13,675 nt of DNA. Source: Acetobacter sp. CAG:977 (GTDB taxonomy: Bacteria; Pseudomonadota; Alphaproteobacteria; CAAGCB01; CAG-977). Location of the stretch: NCBI GenBank assembly GCA_000434295.1, contig HF994931.1:22663-36337 (forward strand), given 5' to 3'. This document shows positions 6,046 to 13,675 of this stretch, piece after piece (position 1 is the first letter of the stretch; each line of letters begins with the position of its first letter). The notes under the pieces are model-generated. The model did not search any database. It saw only the letters and a program-made list of their open reading frames with translations, and was not told where the DNA came from. The translations under genes and the position numbers were made by a program.

Positions 6046-7779
6046 ATGTTCCGTTTTCTGAAAAAAAGCGGAACGTTTTATTACCCCGGACAGGAAATCC
6101 CCCTGCCCGAAATGATGACTGCTGCCGACAAAAACAGTTTTTCAAGCCTTGAGTCCGGCAAAAACCGCCTGTTATTTACGGCAGGCGTTTTTTTAGTTTC
6201 GTTTGGCATATTGTGCTTCCGTTTATTCAACGTTGCGTTAAACGGCGAAATCATCGAAGAAGCCCGCCGCGCTCCCGTCGGAGTACATGCGTTGAACATA
6301 AAAATGAAACGTGCGGACATTACGGATCGCAACGGCGTCATATTGGCGACCAGCCTGCCTTCGGCGGATCTGTATGCCGAAGTGGATAAAATCAAAAACC
6401 CCGAAATGATAGCGGCGGCTTTGGTTCAAACGTTGCCCGATCTAAAATACAAACCTTTGCTGAAAAAGCTTAAAAGCGGGCGCAATTTCGTATATATCAA
6501 GCGCGCTTTGACCCCCAAAGAACAATACGAAGTCAACCGTCTGGGTTTCCCCGCTTTGAATTTTCAACACGTCGAGAGCCGCGTTTATCCGCAAGGGGCC
6601 CTCTTCGCACATATTGTCGGAGCAACGGACATTGACGGCAAAGGCATTGCGGGCGTTGAAAAAGCCTTTAACGAGCGTCTGTCCGTCCAAAAAGAACCCG
6701 TTCGTCTGTCATTGGACGCGGGCATTCAAGACACGGTTCGTTTGGCTTTAAAGGAAAGCGTCGAAAAATTCAATGCGGAAGGTGCTGCCGCCGTATTAAT
6801 GAACGCCAAGACGGGAGAAGTCGTTGCGCTGGTTTCATTACCGGACTTTGACCCGAACAACCTCAGACAAGCCAAGAGGAAAAGCCTGTTTAACGCGGCG
6901 ACGTTAGGCGTTTATGAAGTCGGTTCGATTATGAAACTGTTTAATGCGGCGATTGGTCTTGAAACGGGAAAAGTCAAGGTATCAGACACGTTTGACGCCG
7001 CGAATCCGATTATCCTTGCGAACTACAAGATTCAGGACGAACCGAAATTAAGACGCGTTTTAAGCCTTCCCGAAATATTAATTCACTCTTCGAATGTGGG
7101 CGCGGCACGTATTGCTTTGAATGTGGGCGCGGAAAAACAGCAGGAATATTTAAGACGTTTCGGATTTTTTCAACCGGCGTCATTGGAAATTCCCGAACGC
7201 GGTCATCCGCTTTATCCGTCGAAATGGCGCGAAGTCAATACGGCGACGGCAGGTTACGGTTACGGCGTTGCGGTAACGCCGCTGCACATAGCCGCCGCGA
7301 CGTCGGCATTGGTGAACGGAGGCGTTTATCATGCTCCCAGCTTGCTGTTTAAACGCAATACGAATGAAATAATCGGCGAAAGGGTTATTTCTGAAAAGAC
7401 ATCCAAAATTATGCGTGCTATTATGCGCTTGGTCGTTACCGAAGGTTCGGGACGACGCGCCAATGTTCCGGGCTATGAAGTCGGCGGAAAGACGGGCTCT
7501 GCGCAAAAAATCGCCAAAGGCAAGTACGTAAAGAACAGCCTGCGCACATCGTTTGTTTCCGCGTTTCCGATGGATAACCCGCAATATGTTTTGATGGTTA
7601 TGATGGAAGCGCCGCAAAGAATAAAAGAAACGTTCAACTTTAACACCGCCGCATGGAACGCCGTGCCGACGGCGGAACGGATTATTTCCGCGGTTGCGCC
7701 TCAGCTGGGGATCACGCCGCGTCCGTATGAACCGACGCAACCTGCCCCGTACGTCAAGGCCGCATTAAATGCCAAATAA
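6046..7779 (+). CDS. ftsI: Septal peptidoglycan transpeptidase FtsI (PBP3)
   Basis: This 577-residue class B penicillin-binding protein cross-links septal peptidoglycan with FtsW as glycosyltransferase partner. A cytoplasmic N-terminus of about 40 residues precedes a single membrane helix (LLFTAGVFLVSFGILCF). The PBP dimer or pedestal domain follows, with RADITDRNGVILATS. The transpeptidase domain carries all three active-site motifs: S294-I-M-K297 with nucleophile S294, S348-S-N350, and K482-T-G-S485. Length is normal. Slight variants (GSIMK where GSTMK or GSTFK is common) keep the key residues. The start at 6046 is supported by the GGGAG site. It lies 4 bases after ftsL and 23 bases before murE-murF, the longest gap in the operon. 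Expected to be a beta-lactam target. Confidence 0.95.
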   Translation: MFRFLKKSGTFYYPGQEIPLPEMMTAADKNSFSSLESGKNRLLFTAGVFLVSFGILCFRLFNVALNGEIIEEARRAPVGVHALNIKMKRADITDRNGVILATSLPSADLYAEVDKIKNPEMIAAALVQTLPDLKYKPLLKKLKSGRNFVYIKRALTPKEQYEVNRLGFPALNFQHVESRVYPQGALFAHIVGATDIDGKGIAGVEKAFNERLSVQKEPVRLSLDAGIQDTVRLALKESVEKFNAEGAAAVLMNAKTGEVVALVSLPDFDPNNLRQAKRKSLFNAATLGVYEVGSIMKLFNAAIGLETGKVKVSDTFDAANPIILANYKIQDEPKLRRVLSLPEILIHSSNVGAARIALNVGAEKQQEYLRRFGFFQPASLEIPERGHPLYPSKWREVNTATAGYGYGVAVTPLHIAAATSALVNGGVYHAPSLLFKRNTNEIIGERVISEKTSKIMRAIMRLVVTEGSGRRANVPGYEVGGKTGSAQKIAKGKYVKNSLRTSFVSAFPMDNPQYVLMVMMEAPQRIKETFNFNTAAWNAVPTAERIISAVAPQLGITPRPYEPTQPAPYVKAALNAK

Positions 7780-7802
7780 ATCCTTTTTCGGAGAAACGTC
7801 GC

Positions 7803-10637
7803 ATGCAGTTGAACGATTTGCTGAAAGCCGCGGGGCTTGCTCCCGTTTCGGACAACGTTGAAATATCGGGGATTACCGCCGATTCCAGAAAAGCCGCTTC
7901 GGGTTTTCTTTTTGCCGCCCTGCCCGGATCAAAAGCCGACGGAGCTTCTTTTGTTCAGGACGCCGCCGATAACGGTGCTCGTGCGGCTTTAGTTCCTTTG
8001 AACGCAGAACTGCCGAATACCGGCATGATTTACGTGCGATGCGACGACGTTCGCAAAAGCCTTGCCTTAATCGCGGCAGCTTTTTACGGAAAACAGCCTC
8101 AGACCGTCGTTGCCGTCACCGGAACGAACGGGAAAACTTCGACCGCGAATTTCGCCAGACAGATTTGGGATTTCTTAGGCAAAAAATCCGCCAGCGTCGG
8201 GACGCTGGGCGTTATTTCTTCGGATTTTTCCTCTTACGGCTCTTTGACGACGCCCGACCCCGTCTTACTGCATGAAACGCTTTCCATGCTGGCGGACAAA
8301 GGCATCGAGAAAACCGCCATTGAAGCGTCCAGCCACGGCATCGATCAACACCGCATTGACGGCGTACGCCTAACCGCCGCGGCATTCACGAACATTACGC
8401 GCGACCATCTGGATTACCATAAAACAATGGAAAACTATCTGGAAGCGAAGCTAAAGCTGTTTGACCGCCCTCTTTCTTCCAACACCGCCGTCTTAAACGC
8501 CGATATTCCCGAATTTGACCGCATCAAATCTTATTGTTTGGCAAGAGGGCTGAAAATCATTGATTACGGCAAAAACGCCGAAGCACTGAAACTGGTTGAC
8601 ACGGCGCTGGACATCAAAGGACAAACGCTTCATTTGGAAATTTTCGGCAAAAAGCACACGGTGCGCCTGCCGTTGGCGGGAACGTTCCAAGCCATGAACG
8701 CTTTGTGCGCGTTGGGTTTGGTCATTGCCGCAGGCGAAGATGCGCAACAGGCCGTCAAAGGGCTTGAGATTTTAAAAGGCGCGCCCGGACGCATGGAACA
8801 CGTTGCCGACCGCAAAAACGGCGCCGCCGTTTACGTTGACTACGCACATACGCCGGACGCTTTGGAAACCGTTTTGAACGCTCTGCGCCCGCACACGCAA
8901 AACCGTTTATGCGTCGTTTTCGGTTGCGGCGGAGACCGCGATCCCGGAAAACGCCCTCAGATGGGAGAAATAGCCGATCGCCTTGCCGACGTCGTCTATG
9001 TTACCGACGACAACCCCAGAACGGAAAAAGCCAATGCCATCCGCGATCAAATTTTGCCTGCCTGTCCCAAAGGGATTGACATCGGCAACCGCGCTTTGGC
9101 AATAGAAACGGCCGTATCAGAGCTCAGACAGGGCGACATTTTGATTTTAGCGGGCAAAGGACACGAAACGGGACAGCTGATTAACGGCGTCGTTTATCCT
9201 TTTGACGACAGGGAAGAAGCCAAAAAAGCCGTTCTGCTGGCCGACACGCCGTTATGGACATCCGACGAAATCGTTACGGTAACAAAGGGAAAATGCGACG
9301 GATATTTTGAAATCTTCGGCATTTCGATTGATACCCGCACGCTGGAAAAAGGCGATTTGTTTATCGCCCTTAAAGGCGACAAATCCGACGGCCATCTTTA
9401 TGCCGCCGATGCGCTGAAAAAAGGCGCCGCAGGGATTTTAGCGTCTTACGTTCCCGAAGGCGTTCCCGCCGAAAAAGCCGTTTTGGTTGAAGACCCGCTC
9501 AAAGCGTTGGAAAACATGGCGCGTCACGCCCGCACGCGCGGACACGCCAAAGTTATCGGCATTACGGGCAGCTCTGGCAAAACCAGCACAAAAGAAATGT
9601 TGCGTTACGCCCTGACCGCCGTCGGCAGAACCCATTGCACGCAAGGAAACTTAAATAATCAAATCGGCATGCCTCTGACGTTGGCAAGAATGCCGAAAAC
9701 GACGGATTTCGCAGTTATCGAGATGGGAATGAACCATACGGGGGAAATGCACGAACTGACGATGTTGGCGCATCCGGACATTGCCGTTGTGACGATGGTC
9801 GGCTCGGCTCACCGCGAATTTTTCCCGACCGAAGAAGACACCGTCCATGCAAAAGCGGAAATTTTTGACGGCATGGATCGAAACGGCAGAGTATTTTTAA
9901 ACGCCGACAACAGACATTTTTCCCTGTTAAAAGAAGAAACCGAAAAACGCGGTCTGACATACGTTTACTTTTTCGGCAAAAACGCTTCAAACGACATTTC
10001 TTTGGTCAAAAGCCGCGAAGAAATGAACAAGACCTACGTCAAAGCCAAAGTCTTTAATACGGAATATTCGTGGACTTTGAAATTGCCGGGCGAACATCAG
10101 ATTTTAAATTCATTGGCGGTCGCAGGCGTTTTAAAAGTATTGAACGTTGATATGGAAACGGCGTTGCAAGGATTGTCTCAGCTTCCCGTTCCGAAAGGGC
10201 GCGGGCAAAGGTTCGTTTTGCCTTGCGTTGATCGCGGAACGTTTATCCTGATCGATGACGCTTATAACGCCAATCCGGAATCGATGCGGGCGGCGATCAA
10301 AGTATTGGGCGGACTGGTTCCCGACGGCAACGGACGGAGAATTGCCGTCTTGGGCGACATGCTCGAACTGGGAGAATTTGCCCCTTCCCTGCACAAAGGG
10401 CTGGCGGTCGATTTAATAGAAAACAACATAGACCTGCTGTACGCCGTCGGAGAAAATACGGGATTGCTGTTTGACCAAATGCCGCCTCAGATGCGCGGAC
10501 GCAAAGAAAGCACGGCATCGGAAATGGCAAAAAGAATCGCCTGCGACATTAAAGACGGCGATATCGTACTGGTCAAAGGTTCCTTCGGCAGCCGCATGGC
10601 GGAAATAGTCGATGTTTTGAAAAACGGACGGAAATAA
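7803..10637 (+). CDS. murE-murF: Bifunctional Mur ligase: MurE-MurF fusion
   Basis: This 944-residue protein joins two consecutive cytoplasmic Mur ligases. Residues 1 to about 480 are MurE, which adds meso-diaminopimelate to UDP-MurNAc-L-Ala-D-Glu: P-loop TGTNGKTS (106-113), likely carbamylated lysine K216 in LEAKLKLF, the DNPR motif (403-406) that marks a meso-DAP enzyme, and GKGHETGQ then FDDREEA. Residues from about 483 are MurF, which adds D-Ala-D-Ala: PLWTSDEI, P-loop TGSSGKTS (588-595), GNLNNQIG (615-622), DDAYNANPESM (818-828) and GDMLELGE. Both halves are full length with intact catalytic motifs. The join is seamless: the MurF start motif follows MurE directly, with no stop, no linker and no in-frame Met there. 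GGAG lies 9 bases before the ATG. The stop overlaps mraY by one base. MurE-MurF fusions are known in some other bacteria. Confidence 0.96.
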   Translation: MQLNDLLKAAGLAPVSDNVEISGITADSRKAASGFLFAALPGSKADGASFVQDAADNGARAALVPLNAELPNTGMIYVRCDDVRKSLALIAAAFYGKQPQTVVAVTGTNGKTSTANFARQIWDFLGKKSASVGTLGVISSDFSSYGSLTTPDPVLLHETLSMLADKGIEKTAIEASSHGIDQHRIDGVRLTAAAFTNITRDHLDYHKTMENYLEAKLKLFDRPLSSNTAVLNADIPEFDRIKSYCLARGLKIIDYGKNAEALKLVDTALDIKGQTLHLEIFGKKHTVRLPLAGTFQAMNALCALGLVIAAGEDAQQAVKGLEILKGAPGRMEHVADRKNGAAVYVDYAHTPDALETVLNALRPHTQNRLCVVFGCGGDRDPGKRPQMGEIADRLADVVYVTDDNPRTEKANAIRDQILPACPKGIDIGNRALAIETAVSELRQGDILILAGKGHETGQLINGVVYPFDDREEAKKAVLLADTPLWTSDEIVTVTKGKCDGYFEIFGISIDTRTLEKGDLFIALKGDKSDGHLYAADALKKGAAGILASYVPEGVPAEKAVLVEDPLKALENMARHARTRGHAKVIGITGSSGKTSTKEMLRYALTAVGRTHCTQGNLNNQIGMPLTLARMPKTTDFAVIEMGMNHTGEMHELTMLAHPDIAVVTMVGSAHREFFPTEEDTVHAKAEIFDGMDRNGRVFLNADNRHFSLLKEETEKRGLTYVYFFGKNASNDISLVKSREEMNKTYVKAKVFNTEYSWTLKLPGEHQILNSLAVAGVLKVLNVDMETALQGLSQLPVPKGRGQRFVLPCVDRGTFILIDDAYNANPESMRAAIKVLGGLVPDGNGRRIAVLGDMLELGEFAPSLHKGLAVDLIENNIDLLYAVGENTGLLFDQMPPQMRGRKESTASEMAKRIACDIKDGDIVLVKGSFGSRMAEIVDVLKNGRK

Positions 10638-11725
10638 TGCTTTACAATCTGCTTTATCCTTTGTCTTCGGAATACTCTTTTTTAAATATCTTCAAGTACC
10701 TGACGTTCCGAACGGGCGGAGCGATTTTCACGGCGCTTATCATCTGTTTTCTGATCGGTCCGAAAATGATTGCCGTGTTAAAAGAAAAACAGCACGGCGG
10801 ACAGCCCATTCGCGAAGACGGCCCCGAAAGCCATCTGTTGACCAAAAAAGGCACGCCGACAATGGGCGGATTGATGATTTTGGCTTCCGTTACGGTTGCG
10901 ACGCTTCTTTGGGCGGATTTAAAAAACGGCTTTGTCTGGACGACGTTGCTGTTAACGTTTTCGTACGGCTTAATCGGGTTTTTGGACGATTATCTGAAGG
11001 TGTCGAAACATACATGCGGCGGATTGCCCGGAAAATTAAAACTGTTGTTGCAATTTTCGTTCGCCGGAATTGCCGTTTGGTATGTAACAACCCTGACCCC
11101 CGAGCCTGTCGCGACAAGTTTGACGTTTCCGTTTTTAAAGAAAGCTCTGCTTGATTTATGGATTTTTTACATCCCCTTTGCGATGTTCGTCGTCGTCGGA
11201 TCATCAAATGCGGTCAACCTGACCGACGGATTGGACGGGCTGGTTTCGGTACCGGTGATGATTGTTGCCGGCGTCTTTATGATTATCGCGTATGTTTCGG
11301 GACACATGGCGTTTGCAACGTATCTTCAGCTTCCCTACATAGCAGGAACGGGAGAACTGTCCGTTTTTTGCGGTGCCATGATCGGCGCGGGCTTGGGATT
11401 TTTATGGTTTAACGCACCGCCTGCAAAAATTTTTATGGGCGATACAGGTTCTTTGGCGTTAGGCGGCGCTTTGGGCATTTTAAGCGTGGCGACAAAACAC
11501 GAAATCGTCTTAGCCATAGCGGGCGGGTTATTCGTCGTTGAAACCATATCCGTAATTTTGCAGGTCATTTCCTTTAAAACGACGGGAAAACGGATTTTTA
11601 AAATGGCACCTTTGCATCACCATTTTGAAAAATTAGGCTGGAAAGAACAAACCGTCGTCGTCAGATTTTGGATTATTTCCATGATACTGGGGCTGATTGC
11701 TTTATCCACGCTGAAAATCAGGTAA
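10637..11725 (+). CDS. mraY: Phospho-N-acetylmuramoyl-pentapeptide-transferase MraY
   Basis: This 362-residue polytopic inner-membrane enzyme transfers phospho-MurNAc-pentapeptide from UDP to undecaprenyl phosphate, making lipid I. About ten hydrophobic segments are visible. The signature residues are present: D117-D118 in GFLDDYLK, NLTDGLDGL (D197), the magnesium-binding D269 in MGDTGSLALGG, and the HHHFEKLGW motif near the C-terminus. The early motif TMGGLM is also intact. Length is typical. Its ATG overlaps the murE-murF stop by one base (TAATG), implying translational coupling to the enzyme that supplies its substrate. ftsW follows after 6 bases; murD, the usual next gene in this cluster type, is not there. 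Confidence 0.96.
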   Translation: MLYNLLYPLSSEYSFLNIFKYLTFRTGGAIFTALIICFLIGPKMIAVLKEKQHGGQPIREDGPESHLLTKKGTPTMGGLMILASVTVATLLWADLKNGFVWTTLLLTFSYGLIGFLDDYLKVSKHTCGGLPGKLKLLLQFSFAGIAVWYVTTLTPEPVATSLTFPFLKKALLDLWIFYIPFAMFVVVGSSNAVNLTDGLDGLVSVPVMIVAGVFMIIAYVSGHMAFATYLQLPYIAGTGELSVFCGAMIGAGLGFLWFNAPPAKIFMGDTGSLALGGALGILSVATKHEIVLAIAGGLFVVETISVILQVISFKTTGKRIFKMAPLHHHFEKLGWKEQTVVVRFWIISMILGLIALSTLKIR

Positions 11726-11731
11726 GGTTGC

Positions 11732-12859
11732 ATGAAAACGACGATCGCCAGAACGGATGACAGCATTTTGGGACAATGGTGGTGGACGGTTGACCGCTAC
11801 CTACTGGGGGCTTTATTCATTCTGTTCGGTATCGGAATCGTCCTGTCGTTTTCGGCAACGCCCGCCATTGCCGAAAAATTAAAGCTTGAAACGTATTTTC
11901 TGATTAAACATCAGATTGTCTTTTTGGCTTTGGCGGTTGTCGTTATGCTGTTTGTGTCGATGCAATCGCCAAGAACGATCAGACTGATGGCTTTGGCGGT
12001 TCTTTGCGTGGCGTTTGTTTTGCTGGTTTTTGTTTTGGCGCACGGTTCCGAAATTAAAGGATCGTCGCGCTGGATACGCTTGTTGGGCATATCGGTTCAG
12101 CCTTCGGAAATTGCAAAGCCCGCTTTTGCCGTCGTTGCGGCATGGTTGTTGTCTTTGGGGAAAAAGCATGAAAAATTTCCGGGAACCATTTCCGCAACGG
12201 GCGTTTATCTGGCTTTGGCGGCTCTTTTAATCGCCCAGCCCGATTTCGGCATGACCCTGACGGTCAGTGCGATTTACGGCATTGAGCTTTTCCTGAGCGG
12301 CATTCCGATGATTCTTGTTTATATTTTGATTTTGTTGGGAGCCGTCGGATCCGTAACGGCATATTACACGATTCCGCACGTTCAATCGCGCATTGACCGC
12401 TTTATCAACCCTCAGGCGGGCGATACGTTCCAAGTCCGCACCGCTCTTGAAGCTGTTCAAAACGGCGGTCTGTTCGGCAAAGGTCCGGGAGAAGGTCATA
12501 TCAAAAACATCCTGCCCGACGCACATACGGATTTTATCATGGCTGTTGCCGCCGAAGAATACGGCGCGATTATTTGCGTTGCCGTCGTTGTTTTGTTCGC
12601 GGTTATCGTGTTAAGAGGATTTTTCCTGATTTTCAAAGACAAAAATCTTTTTACGCTGTTGGCGGTTTCGGGGCTTTTGACGCAATTCGGAATGCAGGCG
12701 TTTGTGAACATCGCTTCGACGTTAAGCTTGATTCCGACCAAAGGAATGACGTTGCCCTTTATTTCGTACGGCGGTTCGTCGCTTGTTTCTTTGGGGTTCG
12801 GCATGGGAATGGTTTTGGCGTTGACGCGCACGACGAATAATATAAAGGGGCAAACATGA
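11732..12859 (+). CDS. ftsW: Septal peptidoglycan glycosyltransferase FtsW (SEDS family)
   Basis: This 375-residue multi-pass membrane protein is the SEDS polymerase that extends glycan strands from lipid II at the septum, paired with FtsI. About ten hydrophobic segments are seen. Family motifs include GSSRWI, QPSEIAKPA, QPDFGMT, GEGHIKNILPDAHTDFI (with the conserved SEDS aspartate, D267 in AHTDF), and the C-terminal LIPTKGMTLPFISYGGSS. Linkage to ftsI, mraY and murG favours FtsW over the elongation paralogue RodA. An AAGG-type ribosome site overlaps the mraY stop codon, and the ATG follows 6 bases after it. The stop overlaps murG in an ATGA arrangement of 4 bases. Confidence 0.95.
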   Translation: MKTTIARTDDSILGQWWWTVDRYLLGALFILFGIGIVLSFSATPAIAEKLKLETYFLIKHQIVFLALAVVVMLFVSMQSPRTIRLMALAVLCVAFVLLVFVLAHGSEIKGSSRWIRLLGISVQPSEIAKPAFAVVAAWLLSLGKKHEKFPGTISATGVYLALAALLIAQPDFGMTLTVSAIYGIELFLSGIPMILVYILILLGAVGSVTAYYTIPHVQSRIDRFINPQAGDTFQVRTALEAVQNGGLFGKGPGEGHIKNILPDAHTDFIMAVAAEEYGAIICVAVVVLFAVIVLRGFFLIFKDKNLFTLLAVSGLLTQFGMQAFVNIASTLSLIPTKGMTLPFISYGGSSLVSLGFGMGMVLALTRTTNNIKGQT

Positions 12860-13675
12860 GCGAAATCAAAAAATTCGTTTTAACGGCCGGCGGCACGGGC
12901 GGACACGTTTTCCCCGCCGAAGCCTTAGCCAAAGAGCTTACCGACGAAGGATATGCCGTCTGCTTTGTCACGGACAAACGCGGAAATTCTTTTTCGGGGA
13001 AATTTCCGACGGCGAAAGAATATCGCGTTTTCGCCACGGGATACGCAGGAAAGGGCTTTTTTGCAAAATTGAAGGGGCTTTTTTTTCTGGGGCTCGGCGT
13101 TTTACAGTCTTTGGTGATTTTACGCAAAGAAAAACCCGCCGCCGTCATCGGGTTCGGAGGCTATGCGGCATTTCCGGCAGCTTTTGCGGCAGAGCTTTTG
13201 GGAATCCCCGTGATTTTGCACGAACAAAACGCCGTCTTGGGCGGAGCAAACCGCTTTTTGGCAAAAAAGAGCGCCTTGATCGCGACGACTTTTCCGAACG
13301 TTGCCCGCGTTCCCGAAGGTAAAAAGACCGTCTTTACAGGGGTTCCCCTGCGTCCTGAAATTTTGGCGTTGTGCAATCAGCCGTATCCCGAGCTGAAAGC
13401 GCCTTTTTGTCTTTTGATTACGGGCGGCAGTCAAGGAGCAAAATTGTTCGGCGACGTTATTCCTTCGGGGTTAAAGCTCCTTCCCGCCGAACTGAAATCA
13501 AAACTGAAAATCGCGCAACAATGCCGCCCCGACGAACTTGATGCCGTCAACAAAACCTATGAGGGGAGCGGGCTTTGCGTTGAAACGGCGCCTTTTTTCA
13601 CAGATATGCCCGCGCGCTTAAAATCGGCTCATTTGCTGATTTGCCGCGGCGGAGCGTCAAGCCTGCAGGAAGCCG
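12856..13675 (+). CDS. murG: UDP-GlcNAc:lipid I GlcNAc transferase MurG (3' end outside window)
   Basis: The first 273 codons of murG are present; the frame is open to the window edge, and the family usually runs to about 350-370 residues. MurG is a GT-B glycosyltransferase on the cytoplasmic face of the membrane that adds GlcNAc to lipid I to form lipid II. The N-terminal domain has the G-loop TAGGTGGHVFPA (10-21), a membrane-associated hydrophobic and basic patch (KGFFAKLKGLFFLGLG), VIGFGGYAAFP, and HEQNAVLGGANR. The C-terminal domain starts with LLITGGSQGA and later CRGGASSLQE, the nucleotide-sugar binding region where many homologues read RAGAST. AAGGGG lies 5 bases before the ATG, and the start overlaps the ftsW stop by 4 bases. 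Further dcw genes probably continue to the right. Confidence 0.95.
   Translation, partial: MSEIKKFVLTAGGTGGHVFPAEALAKELTDEGYAVCFVTDKRGNSFSGKFPTAKEYRVFATGYAGKGFFAKLKGLFFLGLGVLQSLVILRKEKPAAVIGFGGYAAFPAAFAAELLGIPVILHEQNAVLGGANRFLAKKSALIATTFPNVARVPEGKKTVFTGVPLRPEILALCNQPYPELKAPFCLLITGGSQGAKLFGDVIPSGLKLLPAELKSKLKIAQQCRPDELDAVNKTYEGSGLCVETAPFFTDMPARLKSAHLLICRGGASSLQEA

Noticed and set aside
7180..7740. Minus-strand open frame of 186 codons inside ftsI
   Set aside because: It is an arginine-rich shadow of the transpeptidase domain; the plus-strand frame carries all active-site motifs.

Overview
The window looks like chromosomal DNA from an alphaproteobacterium of moderate GC. This rests on gene order: AmpD/AmiD-type amidase, then rnpB, then mraZ-rsmH-ftsL-ftsI-murE-murF-mraY, an arrangement I know from alphaproteobacteria. 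It also fits a meso-diaminopimelate-type MurE and an FtsL of the kind alphaproteobacteria carry. The exact lineage cannot be fixed from the sequence alone; a host-associated or uncultured member is possible but is only a guess.

Left flank (1-2026). A complete phage-type terminase large subunit lies on the minus strand at the edge. To its right is a minus-strand prolyl-tRNA editing protein (ProXp-ala/YbaK type), separated from the terminase by a strong intrinsic terminator (1341-1377). No small terminase or integrase is visible, so this may be the edge of a prophage or a remnant lying to the left.

Middle (2027-4293). On the plus strand come a zinc amidase of the AmpD/AmiD family and an overlapping Cof-type HAD phosphatase. 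They are followed by the RNase P RNA gene rnpB, with a plausible promoter and a perfect closing P1 stem. A T-rich gap of about 380 bases separates rnpB from mraZ. It contains a small hairpin and a row of CCCA-type repeats at 10-11 bp spacing (TGGG on the other strand), matching the known MraZ box pattern and overlapping a candidate promoter.

Right (4294-13675). This is the division and cell wall (dcw) cluster, packed so tightly that it is almost certainly one operon: mraZ, rsmH, ftsL, ftsI, a single murE-murF fusion gene, mraY, ftsW and the first 273 codons of murG. Neighbours overlap by 1-8 bases or are separated by 1-23 bases. The products act in sequence. MurE-MurF finishes the UDP-MurNAc-pentapeptide in the cytoplasm, MraY loads it on the lipid carrier, and MurG adds GlcNAc to give lipid II. 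FtsW with FtsI then polymerises and cross-links it at the septum, where FtsL acts as scaffold. MraZ is the likely autoregulator of the operon.

The two most notable points are the seamless MurE-MurF fusion and the absence of murD from its usual place between mraY and ftsW. I found no clearly new system; the rest is a well-preserved housekeeping locus beside phage-derived DNA.
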